Of a stretch of DNA of 64,000 bases, positions 53,051 to 62,266 are shown piece after piece. This stretch comes from an uncultured Ruminococcus sp. (lineage in GTDB: Bacteria; Bacillota; Clostridia; Lachnospirales; Lachnospiraceae), in the NCBI GenBank assembly GCA_900544395.1, contig UQVC01000011.1:7550-71549 (forward strand). The letters run 5' to 3'. The position numbers and the translations under genes were made by a program. Under the pieces are notes generated by a model. It saw only the letters and a list, made by a program, of their open reading frames with translations, did no database searches and was not told the origin of the DNA. The stretch's first letter is position 1. Each line of letters opens with the position of its first letter.

Positions 53051-53096
53051 AAGTGCTTCTGCGTAATATAAAACAAAATGAATTTGAAACTGAATA

Positions 53097-53125
53097 TTCA
53101 CAAAGATACTATGGTATGGTAGAAT
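53097..53125 (+). promoter_or_regulatory. Promoter of ychF
   Basis: TTCACA (53097-53102) and TAGAAT (53120-53125), 17-base spacing. The 105-base leader that follows holds CTTCTT (53145-53150) pairing with AAGAAG (53167-53172). Confidence 0.55.
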
Positions 53126-53231
53126 GTAAGTTACTGTATTAGGGCTTCTTGAGAAAGCGATCTGAGAAGAAGATTGCTTTACAGATTAAGAACAGGCAAA
53201 ATGAAAGGATTTATAGGAGGAAATATAGAAA

Positions 53232-54329
53232 ATGAAATTAGGAATTGTAGGTTTACCAAACGTAGGAAAGAGTACATTATTTAATTCACTGACAAAAGCA
53301 GGCGCAGAATCTGCAAACTATCCGTTCTGTACCATTGACCCGAACGTGGGAGTGGTAACGGTGCCGGATCACAGACTGGATGTGCTGGGAGAGATGTACA
53401 ATACAAAGAAGATCACACCGGCGGCAATTGAATTTGTGGATATCGCAGGTTTGGTAAAAGGAGCATCCAAAGGAGAAGGACTCGGCAATCAGTTTCTTGC
53501 TAATATCCGGGAGGTCGATGCGATCGTGCATGTCGTAAGATGCTTCGAAGACAGCAACATTGTCCATGTGGATGGAAGCATTGATCCATTGCGTGACATT
53601 GAGACGATCAATCTGGAACTGATCTTTTCCGATTTGGAAATTCTGGAGAGAAGAATCGCAAAAGTTGTGAAGCTTTCCAGAAATGACAAGACAGCAGCGA
53701 AAGAATTGGAATTGTTAAAACGTATCAAAGAGCATCTGGAAGAGAACAAGATGGCGAAGAGTTTTACAACGGATGATGAAGAAGAGCAGGAGTGGCTGAC
53801 AGGCTACAATCTGCTGACTTATAAACCGGTTATTTTTGCAGCCAATGTGACAGAAGATGATCTGGCAAATGATGGCGCAGACAATGCAGGAGTACAGAAA
53901 GTACGGGAATATGCAGCACAGGAGAACTGTGAAGTGTTTGTCGTATGTGCACAGATCGAGCAGGAGATCGCAGAGCTGGATGATGATGAGAAGAAATTAT
54001 TCCTGGATGATCTTGGTCTGGAAGAGTCCGGTTTGGAAAAATTGATCAAGGCAAGTTATCATCTGCTGGGATTGATCAGTTATCTGACATCAGGAGAGCA
54101 GGAGTGCCGCGCATGGACGATCACAAAGGGAACCAAGGCTCCGCAGGCGGCAGGTAAGATCCATACAGATTTTGAACGTGGATTTATCCGTGCAGAAGTC
54201 GTAAGCTATGACGATCTGATGGCATGCGGAACACATGCAGCAGCCAAAGAGAAAGGTCTGGTAAGACTGGAAGGAAAAGAATACGTAGTTCAGGACGGTG
54301 ATATCATCGTATTTCGCTTTAACGTATAA
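53232..54329 (+). CDS. ychF: Redox-regulated ATPase YchF
   Basis: A 365-residue Obg-family P-loop protein that prefers ATP. Motifs: GIVGLPNVGKSTLFNSLTKAGAESANYPF, DIAGLVKGASKGEGLGNQFL and the C-terminal TGS domain with RAWTITKGTKAPQAAGKIHTDFERGFIRAEV. It binds ribosomes and influences stress responses. It has its own promoter and a structured leader. Confidence 0.97.
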   Translation: MKLGIVGLPNVGKSTLFNSLTKAGAESANYPFCTIDPNVGVVTVPDHRLDVLGEMYNTKKITPAAIEFVDIAGLVKGASKGEGLGNQFLANIREVDAIVHVVRCFEDSNIVHVDGSIDPLRDIETINLELIFSDLEILERRIAKVVKLSRNDKTAAKELELLKRIKEHLEENKMAKSFTTDDEEEQEWLTGYNLLTYKPVIFAANVTEDDLANDGADNAGVQKVREYAAQENCEVFVVCAQIEQEIAELDDDEKKLFLDDLGLEESGLEKLIKASYHLLGLISYLTSGEQECRAWTITKGTKAPQAAGKIHTDFERGFIRAEVVSYDDLMACGTHAAAKEKGLVRLEGKEYVVQDGDIIVFRFNV

Positions 54330-54347
54330 TAATTGGAGGCAGAAAGC

Positions 54348-55244
54348 ATGCACTATGATATTAGTTTTCCCCACTTGGGCATTGAGTTAGAACATGTTGG
54401 AAAGAGCATTTCTATCTTTGGATTTGAAGTTGCATACTATGGGATTATTATTGGAACTGCGATTCTTTTAGGATTTGTGATCGCCACCGCAGAGGCCAAG
54501 CGTACCGGACAGAATCCGGAGAATTATCTGGATATGGGAATGATCGGTGTGATATTTGGAATTATCGGTGCCAGATTGTATTATGTGATTTTTTCGTGGG
54601 ATATGTACAAAGACAATCTGCTGGATATTTTCAATCTCCGGGAAGGTGGACTTGCGATTTACGGCGGCGTGATCGCAGCGGTATTGACGGTGATCATTGC
54701 CGCAAAAGTAAAACACTTGAGCGCTCCGCAGATATTTGACACGATTGCACTTGCTCTGCTGAACGGACAGATGTTGGGACGTTGGGGAAATTTTTTTAAC
54801 AGAGAAGCGTTTGGAGGTTATACAGACAGTTTGTTTGCCATGAGACTTCCACTGGATGCGGTGAGAAGTTCTGATGTCACAGAGCAGATGCGAGAGCATA
54901 TCCAGACGATTGGCGGTGTGGAATATATTCAGGTACATCCTACATTTTTGTATGAATCCTTGTGGTGTTGTGCGCTTTTGATCTTATTATTTTTATATCG
55001 AAAACATAAAAAGTATGAGGGAGAATTGTTCCTGCTCTATATGTTTGGGTATGGGATGGGACGTGCATGGATCGAAGGGCTTCGGACCGATCAGCTGTTG
55101 ATCCCTGGAATTGGACTTCCTGTTTCCCAGCTTCTGGCAGGTGTGCTTGTAGTGACAACGGGGATTTTACTTGTGTATTTTAGAAAGAATTATCAGAGGT
55201 TTCCAATGCTGAATCAGCGGGAGCATTATGTAGCGGAACAATAG
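54348..55244 (+). CDS. lgt: Prolipoprotein diacylglyceryl transferase
   Basis: A 298-residue membrane enzyme that transfers diacylglycerol to the lipobox cysteine of prelipoproteins. The signature is QMLGRWGNFFNREAFGG, with further YYVIFSWD and LREGGLAIYGGVI, HPTFLYESLW and GRAWIEGLRTDQL segments; about seven membrane spans. The ATG at 54348 has GGAGG 8 bases upstream and is preferred to the TTG at 54333. Confidence 0.95.
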   Translation: MHYDISFPHLGIELEHVGKSISIFGFEVAYYGIIIGTAILLGFVIATAEAKRTGQNPENYLDMGMIGVIFGIIGARLYYVIFSWDMYKDNLLDIFNLREGGLAIYGGVIAAVLTVIIAAKVKHLSAPQIFDTIALALLNGQMLGRWGNFFNREAFGGYTDSLFAMRLPLDAVRSSDVTEQMREHIQTIGGVEYIQVHPTFLYESLWCCALLILLFLYRKHKKYEGELFLLYMFGYGMGRAWIEGLRTDQLLIPGIGLPVSQLLAGVLVVTTGILLVYFRKNYQRFPMLNQREHYVAEQ

Positions 55245-55270
55245 AATGGCGAATTGGAGAGTGTAGCTAT

Positions 55271-57154
55271 ATGAAGGTTGGGAGAGAGGAAAAATTAATT
55301 TTAGAAATTCTTTCAACAGAAATGTATATCACTTCTTCTGAACTTGCTGAAAAGACAGGGTATAGCAGCAGAACGATCCGTGGAAAGATCAGAGAAATCA
55401 ATGAGATGTTGAGCAAAATGTCGGATTGCCCAATGGAAATACAGGCAAAGCCTCGTTTTGGATTCAAACTGAACATACAAGAGGGAACAAAACAACAGAT
55501 TTTGGATCAGTTGTTTCGGGAAAATTTCAGAGAAGAAGATATTCCTGCCACTCCAGGAGACCGGGCAAATTGGCTCTTGGCTTTTTTGCTGGATCAAAAA
55601 GAGTACGTAACGATTTCGGAACTGGCAGATCGTTTGTTCGTGACAGACAGTGTCGTGAAAACTGCATTGAAAAATACAGAAAGTATATTGCAGCAATATG
55701 GGATTCGGATTTTGAGAAGACCGGGTTATGGGATTTGTGCGGTTGGAGAAGAATCGGCAGTCAGAGATTGCCTGGTAGATTTGTTCATGGAACAAAAATG
55801 TGAAAATGCAGAGCCTGAACTGGAAGAATTAGGGACGATTGTATGGGAATTGCTAGGGCAATATCAGATTCGAATTCCTGAAATTGCATTTTATAATTTC
55901 ATTAAGTATATCTATGTTTCTGTAAGAAGAATCAAAAAAGAATGTGAAATCACATTTTGCAGCAAGGATCAGGTGCAGGTTGAATTCTCGCATCTTGAAA
56001 TTGTAGAAAAGTTGGGAGACGAATTAGAAACTTACTATGGAGTAGAAATACCGGAAAAAGAGAGAATGTATTTGGCAATCCATCTGGCAGGAAAGCGGAT
56101 CGTGGGGAATACAGGAGAAACAAATCTGGTAGTAAAAGAAGAACTCAATGAGCTGGTAGAGCAGATGGTTGCAAGTTCTTACGAGGAATTTAATCTGAAT
56201 CTGAAGAATAATTTTGATCTGATGATGCTTTTGAAGCAACATATGGTACCTTTGGATATCCGACTGCGTTACAATATACCTCTTGTAAATCCGTTGTTGA
56301 CAGATATACAAAAGAATTATTCGCTTGCTTATACGATTGCAGAAAGAGCAGCTGTGATTTTACAGGAATATTATGGAAAAGAAATCCCGGAAGGTGAGAT
56401 TGGATATTTAGCGGTTATTTATGCGCTGGCATTGGAAGAGCAGGAGGCAGAAATAAAGAAAAGCAATATTTTGATCGTGTGCAATTCGGGAAAAGGAAGC
56501 TCCAGATTACTGGTACATAAATATAGACAGGAATTTGGAAGCTATATTGACCAGATCGAGGTTTGTAATCTGATCGAATTAAAGTACAGAGATTTTGGAG
56601 CAGTGGACTATGTATTTACGACGGTTCCTATTACAGAATCAATTCCGGTACCTGTTTATGAAGTGGGACTTTTCTTAAATAGTGAAGATATTGTGACTGT
56701 GCGAAAAATTCTGGAAAAGGGAAATCATGGATTTTTAAAAAATTATTTTAAAAAGGAATTGTTTTTTTCAGATGTTCATGCGGAATCTAAAGAGCAGATA
56801 ATTTGTGAGTTATGTAAAAGAGCGAGAAATGTGTTATCTTTGCCGGAAGGAGTAGAGGAATCTGTACTTTACCGAGAGAGTTTATCTTCTACAGATTATG
56901 GAAATCTTGTGGCAATTCCACATCCATATCAAACAGTGGTAACAGAAACGATGGTTATCGTGGGAATTTTGGACAGACAGATCAATTGGGGACGCAATGC
57001 GGTGCAGGCGGTATTCTTATTTCTGATTGGAAGTCAGGAGGATAAAAACTTACAAAAGTTTTATCAGGAAACAATGCGGATTTTTATGGATGAAAAGGCT
57101 ATTCAGACCATTATTAAAACTAAAACATATGATGCATTTTTAAATTATATATAA
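55271..57154 (+). CDS. PRD-containing PTS-controlled transcription regulator (BglG/LicR type)
   Basis: A 627-residue activator. Domains: HTH (ITSSELAEKTGYSSRTIRGKIREI, about 20-45), a second winged helix near 105-130, two PTS regulation domains with conserved His (PRD1 about 175-290, PRD2 about 295-400), an EIIB-like domain with ILIVCNSGKGSSRLL (about 410), and an EIIA-like domain with the phospho-His in NLVAIPHPYQT (about 560). DNA-binding HTHs mark it as LicR/MtlR type rather than an RNA-binding antiterminator. It lies directly upstream of the fucosidase-PTS operon and almost certainly controls it, sensing transport state by phosphorylation. Confidence 0.9.
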   Translation: MKVGREEKLILEILSTEMYITSSELAEKTGYSSRTIRGKIREINEMLSKMSDCPMEIQAKPRFGFKLNIQEGTKQQILDQLFRENFREEDIPATPGDRANWLLAFLLDQKEYVTISELADRLFVTDSVVKTALKNTESILQQYGIRILRRPGYGICAVGEESAVRDCLVDLFMEQKCENAEPELEELGTIVWELLGQYQIRIPEIAFYNFIKYIYVSVRRIKKECEITFCSKDQVQVEFSHLEIVEKLGDELETYYGVEIPEKERMYLAIHLAGKRIVGNTGETNLVVKEELNELVEQMVASSYEEFNLNLKNNFDLMMLLKQHMVPLDIRLRYNIPLVNPLLTDIQKNYSLAYTIAERAAVILQEYYGKEIPEGEIGYLAVIYALALEEQEAEIKKSNILIVCNSGKGSSRLLVHKYRQEFGSYIDQIEVCNLIELKYRDFGAVDYVFTTVPITESIPVPVYEVGLFLNSEDIVTVRKILEKGNHGFLKNYFKKELFFSDVHAESKEQIICELCKRARNVLSLPEGVEESVLYRESLSSTDYGNLVAIPHPYQTVVTETMVIVGILDRQINWGRNAVQAVFLFLIGSQEDKNLQKFYQETMRIFMDEKAIQTIIKTKTYDAFLNYI

Positions 57155-57165
57155 AAGCAGGGGAG

Positions 57166-57208
57166 AAACTCCACATTCATTTTTGCCGGAATGAATGTGG
57201 AGTTTTTC
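57166..57208 (+). terminator. Terminator between the regulator and the glycosidase-PTS operon
   Basis: AAACTCCACATTCATT (57166-57181) pairs perfectly with AATGAATGTGGAGTTT (57190-57205) on an 8-base loop, then TT. The regulator is thus transcribed separately. Confidence 0.92.
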
Positions 57209-57277
57209 TGTCTGGAGATACGAAAGGGGATAGGGTAATATGAATTTATAAAAATGAATCGAAGGAGGTATTCATGA

Positions 57278-58609
57278 ATGAAAGAGTCATGGGAGAAGCT
57301 GGATCAGAGAAAAATCCCGGAGTGGTTTCAGAAAGCAAAATTTGGGATTTTTATTCATTGGGGACCGTATAGCGTTCCGGCTTATCGTTCTGTGAACAAC
57401 GAACAGTTTGGGTCTTACGCAGAGTGGTATTATGCTTCCGTGTATGGAACTTATCGAAATCAGGATCAGGAGTACCATAAAAAGATGTATGGTGACTCGG
57501 ATTACAGAGAGTTTGGAAAACAGTTTCAGGCAGAATTGTTTGACCCGGAATATTTAGCGGGGCTGATTCAGGAAAGTGGCGCTAAATATATGGTTCTCAC
57601 AACAAAGCATCATGATGGTTACTGCATGTGGCCGACCCCAAATCCGTATAAAAAGGGATGGAATTCCGGGGAAGTTGGACCAAAGAGAGATTTGGTGGGA
57701 GAATTAAGGAATGCAGCGCTGCAGAAAGGGATTGAGTTTGGGGTCTATTATTCCATCATTGACTGGGAGAGTGTTCCTTCTCACCGGTGTGATGGCGGAT
57801 ACTTTATTCCACGGAAAGATGTGGAAAAATATGGAGTGTCAAAAGAAACGTATTTGAAAGAAATTCTGAAACCCCAGTTATACGAACTGGTAGAAACGTA
57901 TGAGCCAAGTCTGATTTTTTCAGACGGAGGAGAATGGGATTTAACAGAAGAAGAAAGCTCTGTCAGAGAGTTTTTAAGCTGGCTGTATCAAGAATCACCT
58001 GTAAAAGATAAGGTTGTAGTAAATGATCGGTTTTATAAAGAAATGCCAGGAGCTCATGGGGATTATTATTCAACAGAATATCAGGACAAAGAAATTGGAG
58101 GTCATCCGTGGGAAGAAAGCAGAGGAATAGGAAAATCCTATGGATTTAATCGTGCAGAGCGTCTGGAAGATTACAGTACCTCAAAAGAGCTGATTGCTGA
58201 ACTGGTTTCGATCGTTTCCAGAGGAGGAAATTTTTTGTTAAATATAGGTCCTATGGCAGATGGAACAATTCCAGTGCATGAGGTGGAACGGCTAAAGGAA
58301 ATGGGAGCATGGCTTCAAATATGTGGGGAAGCAATTTATGAGACATCTCCATTTGAGGGGGAAAATGAGATTCCAGTTACTGTCAAAGATCAGATACTAT
58401 ATTTGTTTTGGGAGTCAACAGATTTTGAAAAAATTCCATTAATATTGGGACAAGAATGGCAGATTCGGAACGTAGAAATTTTAGGGGTTCAAAAAGACTG
58501 TTGTTTTTCATATGAGAAGGAGCAGTTACAGATTTCTGTAGAGAATATGGAAAAGGCAATTCGGATGTCAGAACGATTTGGTATGAATGTGATCAAAATC
58601 ATGACGTAA
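57278..58609 (+). CDS. Alpha-L-fucosidase, GH29, intracellular
   Basis: A 443-residue GH29 protein with no signal peptide. The N terminus has the family pattern WFQKAKFGIFIHWGPYSVPA (His27, Trp28), EWYYASVYG and LTTKHHDGYCMWPT (His111, His112). The nucleophile should be D216 in SLIFSDGGEWDL, equivalent to the WFDG aspartate of other GH29 enzymes. RGGNFLLNIGPMADG follows near residue 315. The short C-terminal beta domain completes it. It removes alpha-linked fucose. Being cytoplasmic and inside a PTS operon, it should act on an imported, possibly phosphorylated oligosaccharide. GGAGG lies about 10 bases upstream of the ATG. Confidence 0.9.
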   Translation: MKESWEKLDQRKIPEWFQKAKFGIFIHWGPYSVPAYRSVNNEQFGSYAEWYYASVYGTYRNQDQEYHKKMYGDSDYREFGKQFQAELFDPEYLAGLIQESGAKYMVLTTKHHDGYCMWPTPNPYKKGWNSGEVGPKRDLVGELRNAALQKGIEFGVYYSIIDWESVPSHRCDGGYFIPRKDVEKYGVSKETYLKEILKPQLYELVETYEPSLIFSDGGEWDLTEEESSVREFLSWLYQESPVKDKVVVNDRFYKEMPGAHGDYYSTEYQDKEIGGHPWEESRGIGKSYGFNRAERLEDYSTSKELIAELVSIVSRGGNFLLNIGPMADGTIPVHEVERLKEMGAWLQICGEAIYETSPFEGENEIPVTVKDQILYLFWESTDFEKIPLILGQEWQIRNVEILGVQKDCCFSYEKEQLQISVENMEKAIRMSERFGMNVIKIMT

Positions 58610-58634
58610 GAGAGAGTGAAGGAGGAAAATTTAG

Positions 58635-60020
58635 ATGAGTGCACCAAAAGTAAATAAATTTGAACAATTTTTAGATTCTAAATTAATTCCGTTGGGAAAT
58701 AAAGTTTCCCAGCAGAGACATTTGAAAGCGATTCGTGACGGTATGGTAGCGGCAACGCCGTTGGCGCTTCTTGGTGGAATGACATTGATTGTAACCTCGC
58801 CGCCGGTTGACTTGAATACGATGCAGCCGACTAATTTCATTTTTAAATTCTTAATTGCATGGAAAGAATGGGCGGTAGAATATGGAATGCAGATTGAATT
58901 GCTGCAGAGAGCATCTATGGGGATGATGGCATTGTTTATTGCTATGGCAATCGCACATTCGTTGGCGAAATCTTATAAAATGGATCCGATGGGCTCCATG
59001 ATTATTTCAGCAGTTTGCTTTTTGATTGCTTCAGCGCCATCAGATCTTGGTGTCATGGCTTCTAAAATCACTCCGAATATGACGGGAGAAGAAGTGCTGG
59101 CAAATCAAAGTGTACTGATGCCGACCGGTTTTTTGGGGGCAGAAGGTATTTTTACAGCAATTTTGCTTGCAATCGTAACAACAGAAGTGACTAGATTTTT
59201 GAAAGAAAAAAATATTATGATCAAGATGCCGGATGCTGTACCAGCAGCGGTAAAGGCTTCTTTTGCATCGATCATTCCATTGATCGTGAATGCGGTGGGC
59301 GTATTTTTGCTGAGTCTGCTGGCACAGAAGTTAAGTGAGGGATTGCTGATACCGGAATTGATAAAAGCAGTGCTGCAGCCATTGGTAGTTGCGGTGGATT
59401 CTCCGTTTGGAATCATTTTGATCTCAGTAGTGACACAAGTGCTCTGGCTGGTAGGACTGCATGGTTCTTCTATTGTCAGCGGAGTGGTTGGCGCATTTGA
59501 ACTTGGAAATCTGACAGCAAATGCAGAACTGGTGACACAGGGACTGGTACCGGAATTTATTTATACAGAGCCATTCAGAGCGTTCTTTATGATTCTTGGA
59601 GGTGCAGGAGCAACGATTGCATTAAATATTTTGATGCTTCGAAGCAAAGCAAAACAGCTAAAAACACTTGGAAGATTAGCTATTGTTCCGTCTATGTTCA
59701 ATATAAATGAGCCTTTGATTTTCGGAACGCCATTGGTATTGAATCCAACGCTGGCAATTCCATTTATTCTGGCACAAACAGTGAATGGATTATTGACATA
59801 TCTGGTGATGTCTATGGATATTATTGGAAAAACATTTACGTATGTACCATGGACGACACCGGCTCCGCTGGGTGCTGCATTGTCAACAATGGATGTAAAA
59901 GCGTTTGTCTGGATTCTTTTATTGATCGCAGTGGATCTGGTTATCTGGTATCCATTCTTTAAATCTTATGAAAAACAGTTAGTGCTGGAAGAAAAGGCAG
60001 CAGAGAAGGCGGGTGCTTAA
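58635..60020 (+). CDS. celB: PTS permease EIIC, lactose/cellobiose family
   Basis: A 461-residue membrane permease. The start KVNKFEQFLDSKLIPLGNKVSQQRHLKAIRDGM is the Lac/Cel EIIC N terminus, later LWLVGLHGSSIVSGV and the NEPLIFGTPLVLNP segment (FNINEPLIFG) that forms the sugar-binding region. About eight to ten membrane segments. It imports and phosphorylates a beta-linked disaccharide with the EIIA and EIIB encoded downstream. Substrate may differ from cellobiose, given the neighbouring fucosidase. Confidence 0.92.
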   Translation: MSAPKVNKFEQFLDSKLIPLGNKVSQQRHLKAIRDGMVAATPLALLGGMTLIVTSPPVDLNTMQPTNFIFKFLIAWKEWAVEYGMQIELLQRASMGMMALFIAMAIAHSLAKSYKMDPMGSMIISAVCFLIASAPSDLGVMASKITPNMTGEEVLANQSVLMPTGFLGAEGIFTAILLAIVTTEVTRFLKEKNIMIKMPDAVPAAVKASFASIIPLIVNAVGVFLLSLLAQKLSEGLLIPELIKAVLQPLVVAVDSPFGIILISVVTQVLWLVGLHGSSIVSGVVGAFELGNLTANAELVTQGLVPEFIYTEPFRAFFMILGGAGATIALNILMLRSKAKQLKTLGRLAIVPSMFNINEPLIFGTPLVLNPTLAIPFILAQTVNGLLTYLVMSMDIIGKTFTYVPWTTPAPLGAALSTMDVKAFVWILLLIAVDLVIWYPFFKSYEKQLVLEEKAAEKAGA

Positions 60021-60023
60021 AGG

Positions 60024-61376
60024 ATGACAAAAGAAGAAGCGCATAAAAAAATTTTGTGGGGAGCAGCATCTGCCGCATATCAGGTAGAAGGAGCGACTGA
60101 TTGCGATGGAAAAGGGAAAAATTCATGGGATGATTATTACGAAAAAAATAATCTGGGATATGATGGTTCATTTGCAGTAGACCATTACCATCATGTGGAA
60201 GAAGATTTGCGGTTATTCCATGAAATTGGGTTACAAAGCTATCGTTTTTCTGTTTCCTGGTCAAGGGTTTTACCAGAAGGAACAGGAGAAATCAATGAAA
60301 AAGGGCTGGAATTTTATGATCGGATCGTAGACACATTGAATCGGTACGGAATAGAGCCGTATCTGACGATTTATCATTGGGATCTTCCGATGCCATTACT
60401 GGAAAAAGGAGGCTGGATGAATCCGGAAATCATTCAAGATTTTTTGGAATATTGTAAAATTTTGTTTGAACATTTTCGGGGACGCGTGAAATTGTGGGCA
60501 ACGATCAATGAGCCGGCTTCAGAGGTGATCGAAGGATATATTCAGGGGTCACATCCTCCGCAGGAAAAAAATTATGCGCATGCGATTCAGGTATCGCATC
60601 ATTATAATCTGGCAAGCGCCAAAGCAATCCAATTGTTTCGAGAGATGAAAATGAAAGGAAAGATAGGGATTGTGTTAAATCCCATGCCGGTGGATATTTT
60701 GGAGGATACGGAGAAAAACAGGAAAGCAAGAGATATTGCGTATAGCTTTTTGTCTGACTGGTATATTCGCCCGGCTTTGACAGGACATTATCCGGAAGAG
60801 ATGCTGAAGTTTTGCCAGAAAATCTATCATGCGCCGGTGATTCAAGAGGATGAACTTCGAGTAATGGAAGAAAATATCGGAGATTATCTGGGTGTCAATT
60901 ACTATATGAGACGAGTAGTGGAAGCAGGGGATTTGACCAGTGACAAGATTGAAGATATGTTTTCTTATGTGAAAGTTCCAGGAGGAAATTATACAAAGTG
61001 GGGCTGGGAAATTTATCCAGAAGGCATTGTAAATCTTTTAGAACGAATTTATAATGAATATGGAAAGAAAGAGATTATTATTTCTGAAAACGGTATCGGA
61101 TTTGATGATCAGATGAATGAAAATGGTAAGTTTGAAGATCATGAACGAATCTCATATTTAAAAGAGCATACCGAAATGGTCGAGCAGCTCTGTGCAAAAG
61201 GGATAGATATTACCGGATATTATGTCTGGTCTGCGATTGATCTTCTTTCCTGGACGAATGGATATCAGAAGCGTTATGGTCTGATAGGGGTTGATTTTGA
61301 TACAATGGAACGATCCGTGAAAAAAAGTGGTGAATGGTACAGGGAATTTATCAGACAGGAGTATGAAAAATCATGA
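60024..61376 (+). CDS. GH1 6-phospho-beta-glycosidase, phospho-beta-galactosidase-like signature
   Basis: A 450-residue GH1 enzyme. Acid/base is E163 in LWATINEPASEV; nucleophile is E355 in IIISENGIGF. The phosphate-binding loop near the C terminus is DLLSWTNGYQKRYG, with S409, K416 and Y418 at the positions that bind the 6-phosphate in LacG, and W410 where LacG has the Trp associated with galactose-6-phosphate preference (6-phospho-beta-glucosidases commonly have a small residue there). So it probably cleaves a 6-phospho-beta-galactoside, though the motif-based reading needs an assay. It lies 3 bases after EIIC and overlaps EIIA by four bases. Confidence 0.88.
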   Translation: MTKEEAHKKILWGAASAAYQVEGATDCDGKGKNSWDDYYEKNNLGYDGSFAVDHYHHVEEDLRLFHEIGLQSYRFSVSWSRVLPEGTGEINEKGLEFYDRIVDTLNRYGIEPYLTIYHWDLPMPLLEKGGWMNPEIIQDFLEYCKILFEHFRGRVKLWATINEPASEVIEGYIQGSHPPQEKNYAHAIQVSHHYNLASAKAIQLFREMKMKGKIGIVLNPMPVDILEDTEKNRKARDIAYSFLSDWYIRPALTGHYPEEMLKFCQKIYHAPVIQEDELRVMEENIGDYLGVNYYMRRVVEAGDLTSDKIEDMFSYVKVPGGNYTKWGWEIYPEGIVNLLERIYNEYGKKEIIISENGIGFDDQMNENGKFEDHERISYLKEHTEMVEQLCAKGIDITGYYVWSAIDLLSWTNGYQKRYGLIGVDFDTMERSVKKSGEWYREFIRQEYEKS

Positions 61377-61684
61377 ATGAGAATGAACAAAATTTATTAG
61401 AAATCATTGTGAATTCTGGTGAAGCAAAGTCCTTGTCGTTTGAAGCGATACAAGCAGCGAAAGAAGGACGGTTTGAGGAGGCAAAATTAAAGATGGAAGA
61501 GGCCAGACAGGTTCAATTAAAAGCCCATCATGCTCAGACCCAGCTGCTTGTACAAGAGGCAAATGGAGAAAAGGCAGAATTTAGTATTTTACTTGTGCAT
61601 GCACAGGATCATTTGATGAACAGCATTACTTTTGTAGATCTGGCAAAGGAAATGATAGAAATGTATAGGAGGATAGAAAAATGA
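61373..61684 (+). CDS. PTS EIIA, lactose/cellobiose family
   Basis: A 103-residue trimeric all-helical EIIA. The phosphorylated histidine should be H76 in SILLVHAQDHLMNSI, with D79 as the metal ligand; AHHAQTQLLVQEANGE precedes it, as in LacF. It passes phosphate from HPr to EIIB. The start overlaps the GH1 stop. Confidence 0.94.
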   Translation: MNENEQNLLEIIVNSGEAKSLSFEAIQAAKEGRFEEAKLKMEEARQVQLKAHHAQTQLLVQEANGEKAEFSILLVHAQDHLMNSITFVDLAKEMIEMYRRIEK

Positions 61685-61989
61685 AACATATTTATTTAAT
61701 TTGTGCCGCCGGGCTATCTACCAGTATGATGGTAGAAAAAATGAAAGAGGCTGCGAGAAAGCAAAATTTTGAATGCGAGATTCAGGCAGTTGGAATTCCG
61801 ATGGCAGAAAGCATTGTTTCGGATGCGGATTGTATTTTGTTAGGACCGCAGATTCGCTTTGAGAAGGAGAATATCTGTGAGATTGCCGGTGAAGTTCCGG
61901 TAGATGTTATTGACATGAGAGACTATGGAAGAATGAATGGAGAAGCGGTCATTCAAAAAGCAAGATCCCTTATGGAAGAAAGTTTATAA
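61681..61989 (+). CDS. PTS EIIB, lactose/cellobiose family
   Basis: A 102-residue EIIB with phospho-cysteine C8 in IYLICAAGLSTSMMVEKM and the later LLGPQIRFEKENI and VDVIDMRDYGRMNGEAV segments typical of CelA-type EIIB. It overlaps EIIA by four bases. It ends the operon, and a terminator follows. Confidence 0.94.
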   Translation: MKHIYLICAAGLSTSMMVEKMKEAARKQNFECEIQAVGIPMAESIVSDADCILLGPQIRFEKENICEIAGEVPVDVIDMRDYGRMNGEAVIQKARSLMEESL

Positions 61990-62002
61990 AATTTCAAGAA
62001 CG

Positions 62003-62032
62003 AAAAACTGCAGTGGATTCACTGCAGTTTTT
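62003..62032 (+). terminator. Terminator of the glycosidase-PTS operon
   Basis: AAAACTGCAGTG (62004-62015) pairs perfectly with CACTGCAGTTTT (62020-62031) on a 4-base loop and runs into T residues. Confidence 0.93.
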
Positions 62033-62117
62033 GGGTTATATAAGATCAATTAAACGGAAAATATTAAAAAAATGCAAGAATAATAGATGAAAATTGCAAA
62101 AATAAATAAAAAAGGAC

Positions 62118-62146
62118 TTGAAATAACAAGAATAGAGGTGTATAAT
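62118..62146 (+). promoter_or_regulatory. Promoter and long leader of the oligoendopeptidase gene
   Basis: TTGAAA (62118-62123) and TATAAT (62141-62146), 17-base spacing. A leader of about 115 bases follows with AGTGC (62158-62162) and GCACT (62202-62206) as the ends of an imperfect hairpin, plus an inner CAC/GTG pairing. Confidence 0.7.
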
Positions 62147-62266
62147 AATTAAATCCGAGTGCCAATTTATAATAATGACACTTTAATGCGGTGATATATT
62201 AGCACTAAAAAAGAAGGGTGTTTATATAAAGAGTAAAAGGAAAATCCTAAGTAAGGAGGAACGAAT

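Noticed and set aside
62158..62206. GAGTGC ... TTAGCACT as a possible CIRCE element
   Set aside because: The arms are in the wrong order and far too widely spaced.
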